Source: Pseudomonas moorei
GTDB taxonomy: Bacteria > Pseudomonadota > Gammaproteobacteria > Pseudomonadales > Pseudomonadaceae
Assembly: GCF_008801475.1 (NCBI RefSeq)
Contig: NZ_VZPP01000022.1
Coordinates: forward strand, 1 to 63,084
Direction of reading: 5' to 3'
Length of the DNA: 63,084 nucleotides
Part shown: positions 1 to 8,471 of the stretch, one piece after another
Layout of the letters: the number at the start of each line of letters is the position of its first letter
How positions within the stretch are numbered: position 1 is the stretch's first letter
The notes under the pieces: generated by a model
The model's database searches: none
What the model was told of the DNA's origin: nothing
Seen by the model: the letters and a program-made list of their open reading frames with translations, nothing else
Program-made: the position numbers and the translations under genes

Positions 1-21
1 CAACATTTCCATGCTGATCAC
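1..21 (-). CDS. istA: IS21-type transposase IstA, first 7 codons (partial)
   Basis: The minus strand opens with GTG and reads V-I-S-M-E-M-L before leaving the window. A CAGGAG ribosome site lies about 10 bases upstream. Its place just inside the two end repeats of an IS21-like element, and the start so close to the left end, fit the first gene (istA) of the istA-istB pair. With only seven codons visible, the assignment rests on context. Confidence 0.4.
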
Positions 22-123
22 CCTGTGTTCTCCTGCTCGAAAAGTGAGCAGAAGCAATTGAACACCTGGGTCAGTTTTCAGTCGGCAGAACAGCCTTTAC
101 TGGGTCAGTTTTCGGTCAGCGGC
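1..123. mobile_element. End of an IS21-like insertion sequence
   Basis: Two near-identical direct copies of a 21-base motif (core TGGGTCAGTTTTC) lie at 66-86 and 100-120, 34 bases apart. Repeated terminal motifs of this kind are typical of IS21-family ends. The element joins the broken aldehyde dehydrogenase gene near 123 and its transposase start faces out of the window. The other end, and so any target duplication, is not visible. Confidence 0.5.
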
Positions 124-1213
124 AACAGCCCGTCTCGATGTAGTGGTGCACCCGGTCTTGCTGTTTGGCGGAAATGAGCGGTCCCATGTCCACGCTGGGA
201 TCGAGGCCGTTGCCGAGCTTCATGCCATTGGCGACGTCGACGATGTCACCCACTACCCGGTCGAAGTGCTTGCGCTGTACATATAGCCGTGACCCTGCGC
301 AGCATACTTGGCCTTGATTGAAGAAGATGGCATTGGCGGCGCCTGCGGCGGCCTGCTGCAGGTTGGCATCGGCCAGGACGATGGTGGGGGACTTGCCGCC
401 CAGTTCCAGAGTGACGCGGGTCATGTTGTCCATGGCCGTCTTGCCGATCTGCTTGCCCACTTCGGTGGAGCCGGTAAATGTGAGCTTGTCCACACCGGGA
501 TGACGGGTAAGGGCAACGCCAGCACTGAGCCCGGTCCCCGTGACCACGTTGAACACACCGGCGGGATAACCGGCCTCTAGCACCAGTTCGGCCAGCTTGA
601 GCGCACTGACCGGCGTCTCGTCGGCCGGTTTCAGTACCAGGCTGCAACCGGTAGCCAGGGCCGGGCCAAGTTTCCAGCACGCCAGCATGAAGGGAAAATT
701 CCAGGCAACGATCGCACCGACCACACCTACCGCCTCACGACGGATGAAGGCGTGCAAGTCAGAATCCGGCATCAGTGGCAGAGATGGATCCACAGTGCTG
801 CCTGATATCTTGGTCGCCCAGCCAGCCATGTAACGCAGGAAGTCGATGGACATTTGAACGTCCACCAGCCGTGCCATCTGCGCGCTCTTGCCATTGTTCA
901 GGCATTCGAGCTCGGCGATTACCTGGGCATCGCGCTCGATGAGTTCGGCCAGGCGCCACAGCAGGTTTTGCCGCTCGCGCGGACGCATGCGACTCCAGGC
1001 GGAGTCGTCGAAGGCACGGCGCGCGGCTTGTACGGCGAGGTCCACATCGACATGGTCAGCGGATGGCACTTCCAACAACAGGTTGGCAGTAGCCGGGTTA
1101 CGCAAGGGCATGGTCGCGCCACTGGAAGCGAACGTCCATTCGGCGCCGATCAACATGCGTGGTTGCCTGGCAAGGAATTCGACGGTTTTGTGATGCAGCG
1201 TTGGATGGTCCAT
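116..1213 (-). pseudogene. Aldehyde dehydrogenase, 3' end removed by an IS
   Basis: The frame matches the NAD(P)-dependent aldehyde dehydrogenase superfamily, which oxidises aldehydes to acids. It resembles the phenylacetaldehyde/betaine aldehyde type. Visible are the cofactor-fold motif VAWNFPF, the FTGSTEVG motif, the general-base glutamate in LELGGKSP and the catalytic cysteine in NQGQVCCAG. Homology ends at ...HHYIETG, after about 362 residues of a usual 490-500, and the last codons (CCR and stop) come from the IS end. The catalytic residues are kept, but the C-terminal part of the catalytic domain and the oligomerisation segment are lost, so activity is unlikely. Start: the ATG at 1213. 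The frame also has a TTG at 1258 that lacks support. Confidence 0.85.
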
Positions 1214-1478
1214 GGGGGAGGCCTCGTTGTGTGGGTCTTGTTCGTGACCCTGGAGCAACGGGTGTGCCAGCCACAGGAAAGTGCGGTAGGCACTGGGCGC
1301 AGCGTTTATCGGCAGGCAACACAGGCAATTACGGACATATTGGACCTGTATCGAACCCGTACAACTGTCTCAGAAAGAGGCAGTCACGAAAGATGCAGAT
1401 AGAACTAGATCAGCGCCAAGACCTGGATAACTGTGGGGCGAATAATTCAAGCTCACTCGTGAATGACTGCTTTTGGCC

Positions 1479-3087
1479 GATTCTGTTGAAAAAGTGGCTC
1501 CCCCGTCTGGCCTGCGGCAAAATTCGCGCATCGGCCAGCAGGGAAGCACGCAGTATGATGGGACAGTTATCGAGTGGGCAGGAGCGACTGTTTTACTCGT
1601 TCAACCTTGAAGATCACATCCCCGCCAATCACCTTCTGCGCAGCATTGATCGGTGTCTCGATCTGAGCGACTTGCGCCATTACCTCGCCGATTTTTACAG
1701 CCCAATTGGGCGTCCTTCGATTGACCCAGAGTTGATGATCCGCATGCTGATCGTGGGCTATTGCTACGGTATTCGCTCCGAGCGGCGGCTGTGCGAAGAG
1801 GCCCATTTGAACCTGGCGTATCGCTGGTTCTGCCGGTTAAGTCTTGAAGATGAAGTCCCCAATCACTCGACCTTTTCCAAAAATAGACACGGCCGTTTTC
1901 GGGACAGCGATCTGTTTCGCTGGCTGTTCAATGAAGTGCTGCGTCGTTGCATGGACGCCGGCCTGGTCAAGGGCGAAGGCTTTGCCGTGGACGCCAGCAT
2001 CATCAAAGCGGATGCGAGTCGGCAGCGCGGTGTACCGGGTGATGAACAGGTCAATTGGAGCGATCCAGCCCTGAGCACCCGCGCTGTGCGCGAGTACCTT
2101 GAAGCCCTCGATGAAGAGGCTCTGGCCGAAACGCTACCGAAGCGCCTATCGCTGACTGATCCTCAAGCCCGCTGGACCGCAGCTCCAGGTGGCCCAGCGT
2201 TCTACGCTTACTCCACGAATTATCTGATCGATACCGAGCACGGCGTGATCATGGATGTGGAACCCACGCCGGCTCATCGAACCGCAGAAGTCGAGAGCAC
2301 CAAGACGATGATCGATCGGGTCAAAGCGCAGTTCGACATCAAGCCGGAACGCCTCATTGGCGACACCGCTTACGGTACCGCGCCGATGCTGGCCTGGATG
2401 TTGGAGGAAAAGGACATCGAGCCACATGTGCCGGTGTGGGACAAAACCGAACGCAAGAACGACAGTTTTTCGAGAAACGATTTCCACTGGAATGAAGAGG
2501 CTGAGGAATACTGCTGCCGGGCTGGCAATGCATTACGTAGCGAATGGCGAGCCTTCAAGAATGAGCGTTCGCACGTCACCAAAGCCAACACCATTATCTT
2601 CCGATCCAGGCAGACCGACTGCGTTGCCTGTCCGATGAAAGCCAAGTGCTGCCCGAACACTGCGTTCCGCAAGATCGCCCGCAGCGTCCATGAAGCCGCG
2701 CGCGATGTGGCTCGGCGAATCGCAACGACACCTGCGTACGTGCGCTCTCGCCACGAACGTAAGAAGGTCGAAATGTTGTTTGCCCACCTCAAGCGCATCC
2801 TGAAACTGGATCGCTTGCGACTACGTGGCATGAGTGGCGCGACCGATGAGTTCACGCTGGCGGCCGCGGTGCAGAACTTGCGACGTCTGGCCAAACTTGC
2901 ATCTCAAGGGCCACCTTCTACGGGATAGGTGCGCCTGCACGAAGCAAAAAACCTCAAACTAACCCAATAACCGAGCTGCAAAGCTCAACGAAGGGCCGAG
3001 AAACCACTCAATGTAGTGAGTAGGTTCTCCGGTGGTGGTCGTGCCTGAGTTCAGGCGAGCTGAAAATCCGACTTTTTCAACAGAATC
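1479..3087 (+). mobile_element. Complete IS1182-like insertion sequence, 1609 bp
   Basis: Terminal inverted repeats start GATTCTGTTGAAAAAGT and match perfectly over 17 bases at both ends. GGCC lies directly outside each end (1475-1478 and 3088-3091), consistent with a 4-bp target duplication. One transposase gene fills the middle. Joining the two flanks across one GGCC restores a hairpin repeat with arms GACTGC and GCAGTC, so the element sits in the loop of a dispersed palindrome. The same termini bound five 178-bp elements elsewhere in the window. Confidence 0.85.
1555..2928 (+). CDS. IS1182-like DDE transposase
   Basis: A 457-residue transposase. The N-terminal part (ERLFYSFNLEDHIP... to about residue 120) looks like the DUF772 domain found at the front of IS1182/IS5-type transposases. 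The DDE catalytic core follows: Asp in GFAVDASIIKAD, Asp in IGDTAYGT and Glu in HERKKVEMLFAHLK. A Cys cluster (CVACPMKAKCCP) lies before the last motif, as in many IS1182 members. The frame is open upstream to 1159, but the ATG at 1555 has a GGGAAG site 8 bases ahead and lies inside the IS ends. It is intact, so it could act in trans on the small elements that share its termini. Confidence 0.85.
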   Translation: MMGQLSSGQERLFYSFNLEDHIPANHLLRSIDRCLDLSDLRHYLADFYSPIGRPSIDPELMIRMLIVGYCYGIRSERRLCEEAHLNLAYRWFCRLSLEDEVPNHSTFSKNRHGRFRDSDLFRWLFNEVLRRCMDAGLVKGEGFAVDASIIKADASRQRGVPGDEQVNWSDPALSTRAVREYLEALDEEALAETLPKRLSLTDPQARWTAAPGGPAFYAYSTNYLIDTEHGVIMDVEPTPAHRTAEVESTKTMIDRVKAQFDIKPERLIGDTAYGTAPMLAWMLEEKDIEPHVPVWDKTERKNDSFSRNDFHWNEEAEEYCCRAGNALRSEWRAFKNERSHVTKANTIIFRSRQTDCVACPMKAKCCPNTAFRKIARSVHEAARDVARRIATTPAYVRSRHERKKVEMLFAHLKRILKLDRLRLRGMSGATDEFTLAAAVQNLRRLAKLASQGPPSTG

Positions 3088-3099
3088 GGCCGATTGCAG

Positions 3100-3309
3100 T
3101 CACTCCGGAGTCATCATCACCGCAAGCGTCATCTTGATGAATTCCTCATTGCGATCGATTGCGACCAGGGCGCCGCGCACATTGTCGGCCACATCGGCAG
3201 CGCCGCGCTGTTCAACCCAAAGCGTGAGCTCCATGATGGCAGCCTCGAGGGCGAGCTGGTTTTCGTTGAGTTTGGAAAGTAGGGAAGGGAGCAGGTCTGA
3301 ATTTGGCAT
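3100..3309 (-). CDS. Small conserved hypothetical protein, 69 aa
   Basis: Starts at an ATG with GGAGG 7 bases upstream; the longer frame to 3369 lacks this support. The protein (MPNSDLLPSLLSKLNENQ...) looks largely helical and amphipathic, with no signal peptide or membrane segment. I do not recognise a family. The stop codon is only 12 bases from the right end of the IS, so the insertion just missed the gene. It is divergent from the FleN-like gene, with 194 bases between the two starts that could hold both promoters. Confidence 0.6.
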   Translation of the reverse strand: MPNSDLLPSLLSKLNENQLALEAAIMELTLWVEQRGAADVADNVRGALVAIDRNEEFIKMTLAVMMTPE

Positions 3310-3503
3310 CGCGAATCCTCCGTGGAGAGGTGAGCGTAGCAGCGGCCGCTCCGGTTCGCGTGATTGCAATGTAGTGGTTACAACGTTTCAGGAGATCCTG
3401 TAATACAGGTAGGGCTATGTGTCTGGACTTTTCAGCTACCATTGCGCTTTAGGGATAGTTTGCGACTACACGCACGCGTTGCGCATAGAAGGGAATCAAT
3501 AAG

Positions 3504-4325
3504 ATGGATAGTGCGCGTTCTGTGCAAGTTATCGCCGTGACCGGCGGAAAGGGTGGCGTCGGCAAGACGACTGTGGCTGTGAATCTTTCATTGGCGCTGG
3601 CGAAACTTGGAAGGCGAGTCGTATTGCTTGATGGCGATCTTGGCTTGGCGAATATCGATGTCCTGTTGGGACTTTCGCAGCAGTACACGCTTGTCGATTT
3701 ATTCGAAGGTCGCTGTGAGCTTTCCGATGTACTTTTACGCGGTCCGGGCGGGATACGAATCGTCCCCGCGGCTTCAGGTATCCAGAGCATGATGCATTTG
3801 TCTCCGGCTCAGCACGCAGGCCTGATCCATGCCTTCAGTGAAATAGGTGACAGCCTCGATGTGCTGGTGATCGACACAGCAGCGGGCATCGGCTCCTCGG
3901 TGATCAGTCTCGTCCGGGCGGCCCACGAAGTCTTGCTGGTGGTGTGCGACGAACCGACCTCCATCACTGATGCCTACGCACTGATCAAACTGCTTAATCG
4001 TGATTACGGAATGGACCGTTTCCGGGTGCTGGTCAATATGGAGCAGAGCCCAAAGGAAGGTCGCGCGCTGTTCGCTAAATTGGGCAAAATCACCGATCGC
4101 TTCCTCAGCGTAAAGCTACAGTATGTCGGAGCGATTCCGTACGATGATTGTGCGCGTAGGGCAGTACAGAAGCAGCGAGCAGTCTACGAACACTTTCCGC
4201 GCTCCAAGTGTGCCCTAGCATTTCAGGAAATCGCTTTAAAGGTCGACGCTTGGCCGTTGCCGGCGTCTCCCAGAGGGCATATAGAGTTCTTCGTTGATCG
4301 ACTCGTCCATAATTCGAGGCGGTGA
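3504..4325 (+). CDS. FleN-like MinD/ParA-family ATPase (orphan paralogue)
   Basis: 273 residues, collinear over the whole length with FleN (FlhG), the ATPase that restrains FleQ and so sets polar flagellum number in pseudomonads. The deviant Walker A motif GGKGGVGKTT is at 14-23, the switch motif LLDGDLGLANID follows, and LDVLVIDTAAGIG is the Walker B region. The usual flagellar neighbours (flhF before, fliA and cheY after) are absent. It stands alone beside an IS and a small unknown gene, so it is probably a second copy rather than the flagellar one. Possible roles include modulating FleQ or another FleQ-like regulator, or placing some other polar structure. The family is clear, the role is inference. 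Confidence 0.85.
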   Translation: MDSARSVQVIAVTGGKGGVGKTTVAVNLSLALAKLGRRVVLLDGDLGLANIDVLLGLSQQYTLVDLFEGRCELSDVLLRGPGGIRIVPAASGIQSMMHLSPAQHAGLIHAFSEIGDSLDVLVIDTAAGIGSSVISLVRAAHEVLLVVCDEPTSITDAYALIKLLNRDYGMDRFRVLVNMEQSPKEGRALFAKLGKITDRFLSVKLQYVGAIPYDDCARRAVQKQRAVYEHFPRSKCALAFQEIALKVDAWPLPASPRGHIEFFVDRLVHNSRR

Positions 4326-4599
4326 CATCTAACTTCTGGCCGCGTGCTTCCGTTTGCATAAGCATAAAAAAACGTGTGTTTTGCCAGACCGTCAGGTGAA
4401 CAACTGCGCCCGATTACGCCGCAAAGGGATGGGGACTTTTTCGGGGATTCGCTATTTTCTGCTTGGCTCTGTAAGGCACCGTTTGCAGCGAGCGCCAGAG
4501 GGAGACCCAGTAAATGCTGGGCATTAAGCCCATTTTCAAGTATGGGGTGCTAGGAGTCGGAGTGACAAACAGCTGAATTATGTTATTCAAAAAGGCTGT

Positions 4600-4660
4600 T
4601 TCGACCCATAGCTGCCGGTCAGCAGCGGCAGAATTCGGCCATTAGCGGACGCTGGTGTCG
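4600..4660. repeat. Dispersed hairpin repeat (copy 1) in a 421-bp gap
   Basis: Contains the recurring cores TCGACCCATAGCTGCCGGTC and TTCGGCC, with internal self-complementarity. The rest of the gap (4326-4746) shows no convincing gene. Similar copies lie near 6.6, 7.6, 8.4, 15.6, 24.0, 24.3, 25.0 and 35.5 kb. Confidence 0.6.
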
Positions 4661-4746
4661 CGCTCATCAGGCACTCAGGTTGTATTGTGTAAATATGGAA
4701 CCATCTCACATCAATAATTGCACTTGCTAGTTGAGAGCGCGGAGCT

Positions 4747-5928
4747 TCACTTTTCGCGCACATACTTTGAATAATCAAGGCCGTCATATGAGAAGTCATA
4801 AAATGGCACAATAAACCGATATCTACCAAGCTTCGCAAGTGCTTGTTGATTAATTCGAATGGACTCGTTAGCAAAAATCATTTGGCGTTGTTTTAAAACT
4901 TCATGATTAGCAAGTGACAGAATTCCAAACAGGTTATTTTCTATTCGAGAAATGTTTATCAAGTCTTCACGTGCCAGCTGATAGGCATCCTTTGCGAATT
5001 CATAGTTGCAGAAGTTATTTAACACTTGGGACGCCACCGCGTGTCGAAATCCGATGTTAGGATGGCTTGCTTGAGGTACGTGAATGGCATCATCGAATTT
5101 TTCGCGCCTAGATATCAGCCATAGACCTACATGAATTCCGAGTACGATCGATTTAACCAGATAAGGATGCTGCCCCACTATAGAATGCTGACCGAACACT
5201 GCCCTCTGAAGTGAAGAGGTAGCAGCAGTAATATCGGCTTCATATTCAAGAAGCTGAATAATATTCTCAGAGTCTCCTTGTAATGCCTCATTTGGGCGTG
5301 ATACTTCTAGGAGTTTTGTTAAACCTAAGTGCTTGCTTACAAATAAACAATGTCCCAAAGCTGCGTGCGCAAGTTCATGCTGCGTAAAGTACCTTAGAGT
5401 TTCCTCGAACATCAGCAATGCGCCGCCGGCGCGCTTCTGGCAAGTCGGAAGCTGGCTCCAGAGGGATTTCAGGAATGTATCCGACTCCAAAGCACCTAGA
5501 GGAGGCAACACTTCGCCCCTTAAGCGTCGTAATGCTTCGGCAAGCGCATCGGTTGATTGACGATCGCTCCCTCCAAACTCTTTGAAACTTTCACGAGAAT
5601 TGAAAATAACGCAGGCAGCGTCGAACGCAGCTATCACTAATCCAGAACAAATAAAAACGTTGTGAGCCCGGAATGTCGGCGGTGAAGCCCAAGCATTTAC
5701 CTCTGGGCTATCCAAAAGTTCTATATGGCCAAGAAATACATCTCCTGCAAGGTTTCGTTTGTTGTTTGTTTGCTCAAAGGCTGATTTGGCGAGCCCAATT
5801 GGTACGAGAATGTCATTACGTATGGTGGCGGCTTGGGGTGACAATTTGGCAACTGCTTTGCTCATAGCCACCCGTCTTCTCCACATCTGGAAAATGTTAG
5901 GCATCTCGCTTGTCACTCCGCCAATCAT
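4747..5928 (-). CDS. Gluzincin-type metalloprotease-like protein
   Basis: 393 residues. HELAH at about 184-188 gives the HExxH zinc site, and EYEAD at about 228-232 gives the ExxAD-type third ligand seen in M48-like gluzincins. Two hydrophobic stretches precede it (HNVFICSGLVIAAFDAACVIF, and one around residues 40-50), but no clear multi-pass membrane domain is seen. The start is the ATG at 5928, which overlaps the stop of the upstream gene as ATGA, so the two genes are probably translationally coupled. The codons are AT-richer than the core genes at the right of the window, consistent with transfer. I do not recognise a named family; protease activity is inferred from the motifs only. Confidence 0.65.
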   Translation of the reverse strand: MIGGVTSEMPNIFQMWRRRVAMSKAVAKLSPQAATIRNDILVPIGLAKSAFEQTNNKRNLAGDVFLGHIELLDSPEVNAWASPPTFRAHNVFICSGLVIAAFDAACVIFNSRESFKEFGGSDRQSTDALAEALRRLRGEVLPPLGALESDTFLKSLWSQLPTCQKRAGGALLMFEETLRYFTQHELAHAALGHCLFVSKHLGLTKLLEVSRPNEALQGDSENIIQLLEYEADITAATSSLQRAVFGQHSIVGQHPYLVKSIVLGIHVGLWLISRREKFDDAIHVPQASHPNIGFRHAVASQVLNNFCNYEFAKDAYQLAREDLINISRIENNLFGILSLANHEVLKQRQMIFANESIRINQQALAKLGRYRFIVPFYDFSYDGLDYSKYVREK

Positions 5929-6308
5929 GCGGTAATTGTCGTTATCCCTAAAGCGGCTGCCGCAATAGAAAACGAGTTTATTATTGAGAATATAAATCCG
6001 CGAATTATGCTTCCTCGCGTACCTGAGCCTGGCGCGCTTGCAGAATAGATAAGTACTCCGGCAGCTAACGACAACACAAGCACAACCCACTGCTCACTAG
6101 CAAGTGCGGGCCAAACTTGGCAAAGTACTTTCCACATTAGAGATATTGCTGCAGGAGCCCCAGCAAAAGTCAAAACAGACTGCTGACTGTTAATTAAACC
6201 GATTTCTTGCGGCGAACCAGAGTCTGTCGTTCTACCCTCTGACCCCATCGGGAGGGAGACACGCGACGTAGTTTTTCCTTGAAGATTTACCCAGCTTCTA
6301 AGCCCCAT
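5925..6308 (-). CDS. Small three-helix membrane protein, partner of the metalloprotease
   Basis: 127 residues. A polar N-terminus of about 45 residues is followed by three likely membrane helices: around VLTFAGAPAAISLMWKVL, WVVLVLSLAAGVLIYSA and IIRGFIFSIINSFSIAAAALG. The ATG at 6308 has GAGG 6 bases upstream, while an ATG 15 bases earlier has none. The stop overlaps the start of the metalloprotease by ATGA, so they form a two-gene unit. It could be a membrane effector or anchor controlled by the protease. The family is unknown to me. Confidence 0.6.
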   Translation of the reverse strand: MGLRSWVNLQGKTTSRVSLPMGSEGRTTDSGSPQEIGLINSQQSVLTFAGAPAAISLMWKVLCQVWPALASEQWVVLVLSLAAGVLIYSASAPGSGTRGSIIRGFIFSIINSFSIAAAALGITTITA

Positions 6309-6599
6309 AAATCCCTCTACCATCGTAATTTAACAGAAATATTTACGTCCTAATCTGTATAAAACTTTACTTTTTACTCAGCCTTAAGAATCGGCATTGG
6401 GGTGATGAACAAATACCAAGATGAACCAAATTTTTCATCTCACACCTGACAGCATTCAGCTACCCAACACACTGGACTATAGCCGCCATGGTCAGGCGCC
6501 GCTGAGGAAATGCACCAGTCTTTAAGCAAACGTCTAGGGGCCGCTATGGGTGCGATGCTGGTGGTGGTGCTCGTGTAGCCGTCCATCGTGACTGACTCT

Positions 6600-6684
6600 A
6601 TCGACCCATAACTGACCGGCCTCTTCGGGTCGTCAGCTGCTCTCCGCGACGGGTAACTATCGGCCAAAAGCTGACAGTCAGCAC
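6600..6684. repeat. Dispersed hairpin repeat (copy 2)
   Basis: Begins TCGACCCATAACTGACCGGC and ends CGGCCAAAAGCTGACAGTCA, so both cores of the repeat are present in inverted arrangement. It lies in the 484-base gap 6309-6792, where I see no gene. Confidence 0.6.
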
Positions 6685-6792
6685 GGTTCTGATTTCGCCC
6701 GTATGAATGCACACACCCTACGCATGCATCCATTTTGGCTTATAGCTAAAAGATTCGAAAACAAGTCTATTCGAATTTTGATAAATTTTTGA

Positions 6793-7440
6793 TCAAGCAT
6801 CTATGACTCGAAGACGTTGCTTAATTAGTTTACAGATAATATCTAGCTGGGCTTTGAGCTCTTCTTCTGAGTGCTCCTTCCTATCGACACTGAAGGGTGG
6901 GCTATAAAGTGCTGGGTAGTTTCTCACCAAATAAGTATCCATCCCCATCTCCCAAAATTTCTCTATTTCCGAAAACACCTCGTGATTGATGAAAGGCTTT
7001 TTCTTAATTATCGGATCAATAAAATACAAGCGTTCTAGGGCCTCTGAAAGATTTCCGTGGCGCAGATCTTCAATTTCTTTTTTTGTTCGCTCATCTCCGC
7101 TAGGGGATAGCTCCTCTAAAATATCAGACTCTTCATCTATTTTTTTTGTAGAAATAAATGCGTAATACGCGTCAATCAACTCTGGATATAAACCTTCGTA
7201 TAGCTCATATTCTTTTTTTACATGTAACTCGTAAGCTTTTCTGTCCCTATCGCCCTCAAGCTTGATATCCTCTAGGCTTTTTTGTAGCTGACTGTTTAGT
7301 TCGTGGCGTTGGATTTCAAACTTTGACTTTAAACGCTCGACATTTGCAGCGCTCCAAAGAGCAACTAGTGCTGCAAAGATTGCGGAGTACCCAGCAATTG
7401 TTGAAAGTATTTCTGGTGCTTTTGTGAAGAGCTCAGTCAT
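6793..7440 (-). CDS. Single-pass membrane protein with coiled coil, unknown
   Basis: 215 residues. The ATG at 7440 has AGGAG 7 bases upstream; the frame extends to 7473 without support. One hydrophobic segment near the N-terminus (ILSTIAGYSAIFAALVALW) is followed by a charged heptad-rich stretch of about 50 residues (VERLKSKFEIQRHELNSQLQ...), likely a coiled coil, and then an acidic helical C-terminal domain. It is AT-rich and Lys-rich compared with core genes in the window, which suggests foreign origin. No family recognised. The design (short anchor, coiled coil, cytoplasmic domain) is common among sensors and effectors in defence islands, but that is only context. Confidence 0.6.
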   Translation of the reverse strand: MTELFTKAPEILSTIAGYSAIFAALVALWSAANVERLKSKFEIQRHELNSQLQKSLEDIKLEGDRDRKAYELHVKKEYELYEGLYPELIDAYYAFISTKKIDEESDILEELSPSGDERTKKEIEDLRHGNLSEALERLYFIDPIIKKKPFINHEVFSEIEKFWEMGMDTYLVRNYPALYSPPFSVDRKEHSEEELKAQLDIICKLIKQRLRVIDA

Positions 7441-7589
7441 TCTAATCTCCTGCATTTTTAAAACGTAAATCATAGTTCGAAATTACTTACCACTGGTTAC
7501 CAAATACTATAATAAGCCTGAATGCTACTTATCAGCTTAGCAACAAATAACGTACTGAGGCGCCCCCGGGTTTTCGAGAGACTTCCGAG

Positions 7590-7684
7590 CGACTCCTTTT
7601 GGCCGATAGCCTTCAGCCGTGAGCGACCTCTACGGGTCGGTAGCTACCCCTCGCAACCGACAGCCATCGACCAAAACCAGTCAC
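7590..7684. repeat. Dispersed hairpin repeat (copy 3)
   Basis: Contains CTTTTGGCCGATAGCC at one end and CAGCCATCGACCAAAACCAG at the other, with ACCTCTACGGGTCGGTAGCT between. It fills much of the 318-base gap 7441-7758. Confidence 0.55.
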
Positions 7685-7758
7685 CAAGTAAAAATGTGGC
7701 CCGGTTGCGCGTGACTAAAGCATGCGTTGTTTGTTCGTACGATGTTCGTATTTCCAAG

Positions 7759-8220
7759 TCAACGTTCTGCCTTTTTCCGGCACCAGCCAGGAGGTGAAAC
7801 ATTTGATTTCTCAATTAAGCCTTGAAACTTTTCCTCCAGCTTCTTGAATGTTGAATTTAATTCCGAGCCGGACTTTTTAGACGCAGCTTGATAGGCCAAT
7901 TCCAAGCTCGTAAAACCCTGTATTAATCTATGGCACTCACTTTGATGAGCATCGCATTTGAAAACTGAATGCAGCCCCATAAGCGCGGAAGAAACAAGGG
8001 CAAGGACACCACCTACCACATCCCAATGAGCACCAAATAGCTCTGGCTTGCTGAGAACCGTTGCCCCTGCCAAAGCAGAGAGTAGTGTGCTGCCACCCAC
8101 CATCAGCCATCTAACCGGTGTCAAAATGTCAAGCCAGTATTGATGGGCCCTCATCTCAACTTGGCATCTCTGCACACGCTCGGAACATAGTAATTGTAGG
8201 CTATTCTCTAAATCGGCCAT
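7759..8220 (-). CDS. SLATT-like two-helix membrane protein
   Basis: 153 residues. A helical N-terminus leads to two membrane helices, VRWLMVGGSTLLSALAGATVL and WDVVGGVLALVSSALMGLHSVF, separated by a short loop, and then a helical C-terminal domain (ECHRLIQGFTSLELAYQAA...). This layout is that of SLATT proteins, predicted pore-forming effectors seen with nucleotide-sensing SMODS/SLOG proteins and in other defence loci. No cyclase or SLOG gene is adjacent, so it would be stand-alone or use a distant partner. Assignment is by architecture and residue pattern only. Confidence 0.5.
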   Translation of the reverse strand: MADLENSLQLLCSERVQRCQVEMRAHQYWLDILTPVRWLMVGGSTLLSALAGATVLSKPELFGAHWDVVGGVLALVSSALMGLHSVFKCDAHQSECHRLIQGFTSLELAYQAASKKSGSELNSTFKKLEEKFQGLIEKSNVSPPGWCRKKAER

Positions 8221-8356
8221 AAAAATTACCGGGTAATTTTCATTTTCATCAGTTGTGATTATTTTAGTTCAGCTTAAGAAGCTGTCGAGCAAGCAGCTTA
8301 GGTGGGCGTTCATTAATGGATTATTTCAAGGTGGCTTGGCCAGCGGGCCTCACTAT

Positions 8357-8420
8357 AGGCAGCAATCGGCCAATTTTTTATCGATACTGACAGGCAGCTT
8401 TGGGTCGAATAGCAACTACG
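8357..8420. repeat. Dispersed hairpin repeat (copy 4)
   Basis: AGGCAGCAATCGGCCAA and, farther on, GACAGGCAGCTTTGGGTCGA carry the two cores. It lies just upstream of the integrase remnant. Confidence 0.45.
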
Positions 8421-8471
8421 ACGCACCGTGACTGAACCACCCTTGTCCTCCCTCAACCTGGAGGACAAGCC

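Noticed and set aside
6440..6733. 97-codon minus-strand frame
   Set aside because: It spans a hairpin repeat, has no ribosome site, and its composition is not protein-like.
4600..8420. A CRISPR array made by the repeated hairpins
   Set aside because: Copies are hundreds to thousands of bases apart, imperfect and irregular; no spacer structure and no cas genes.
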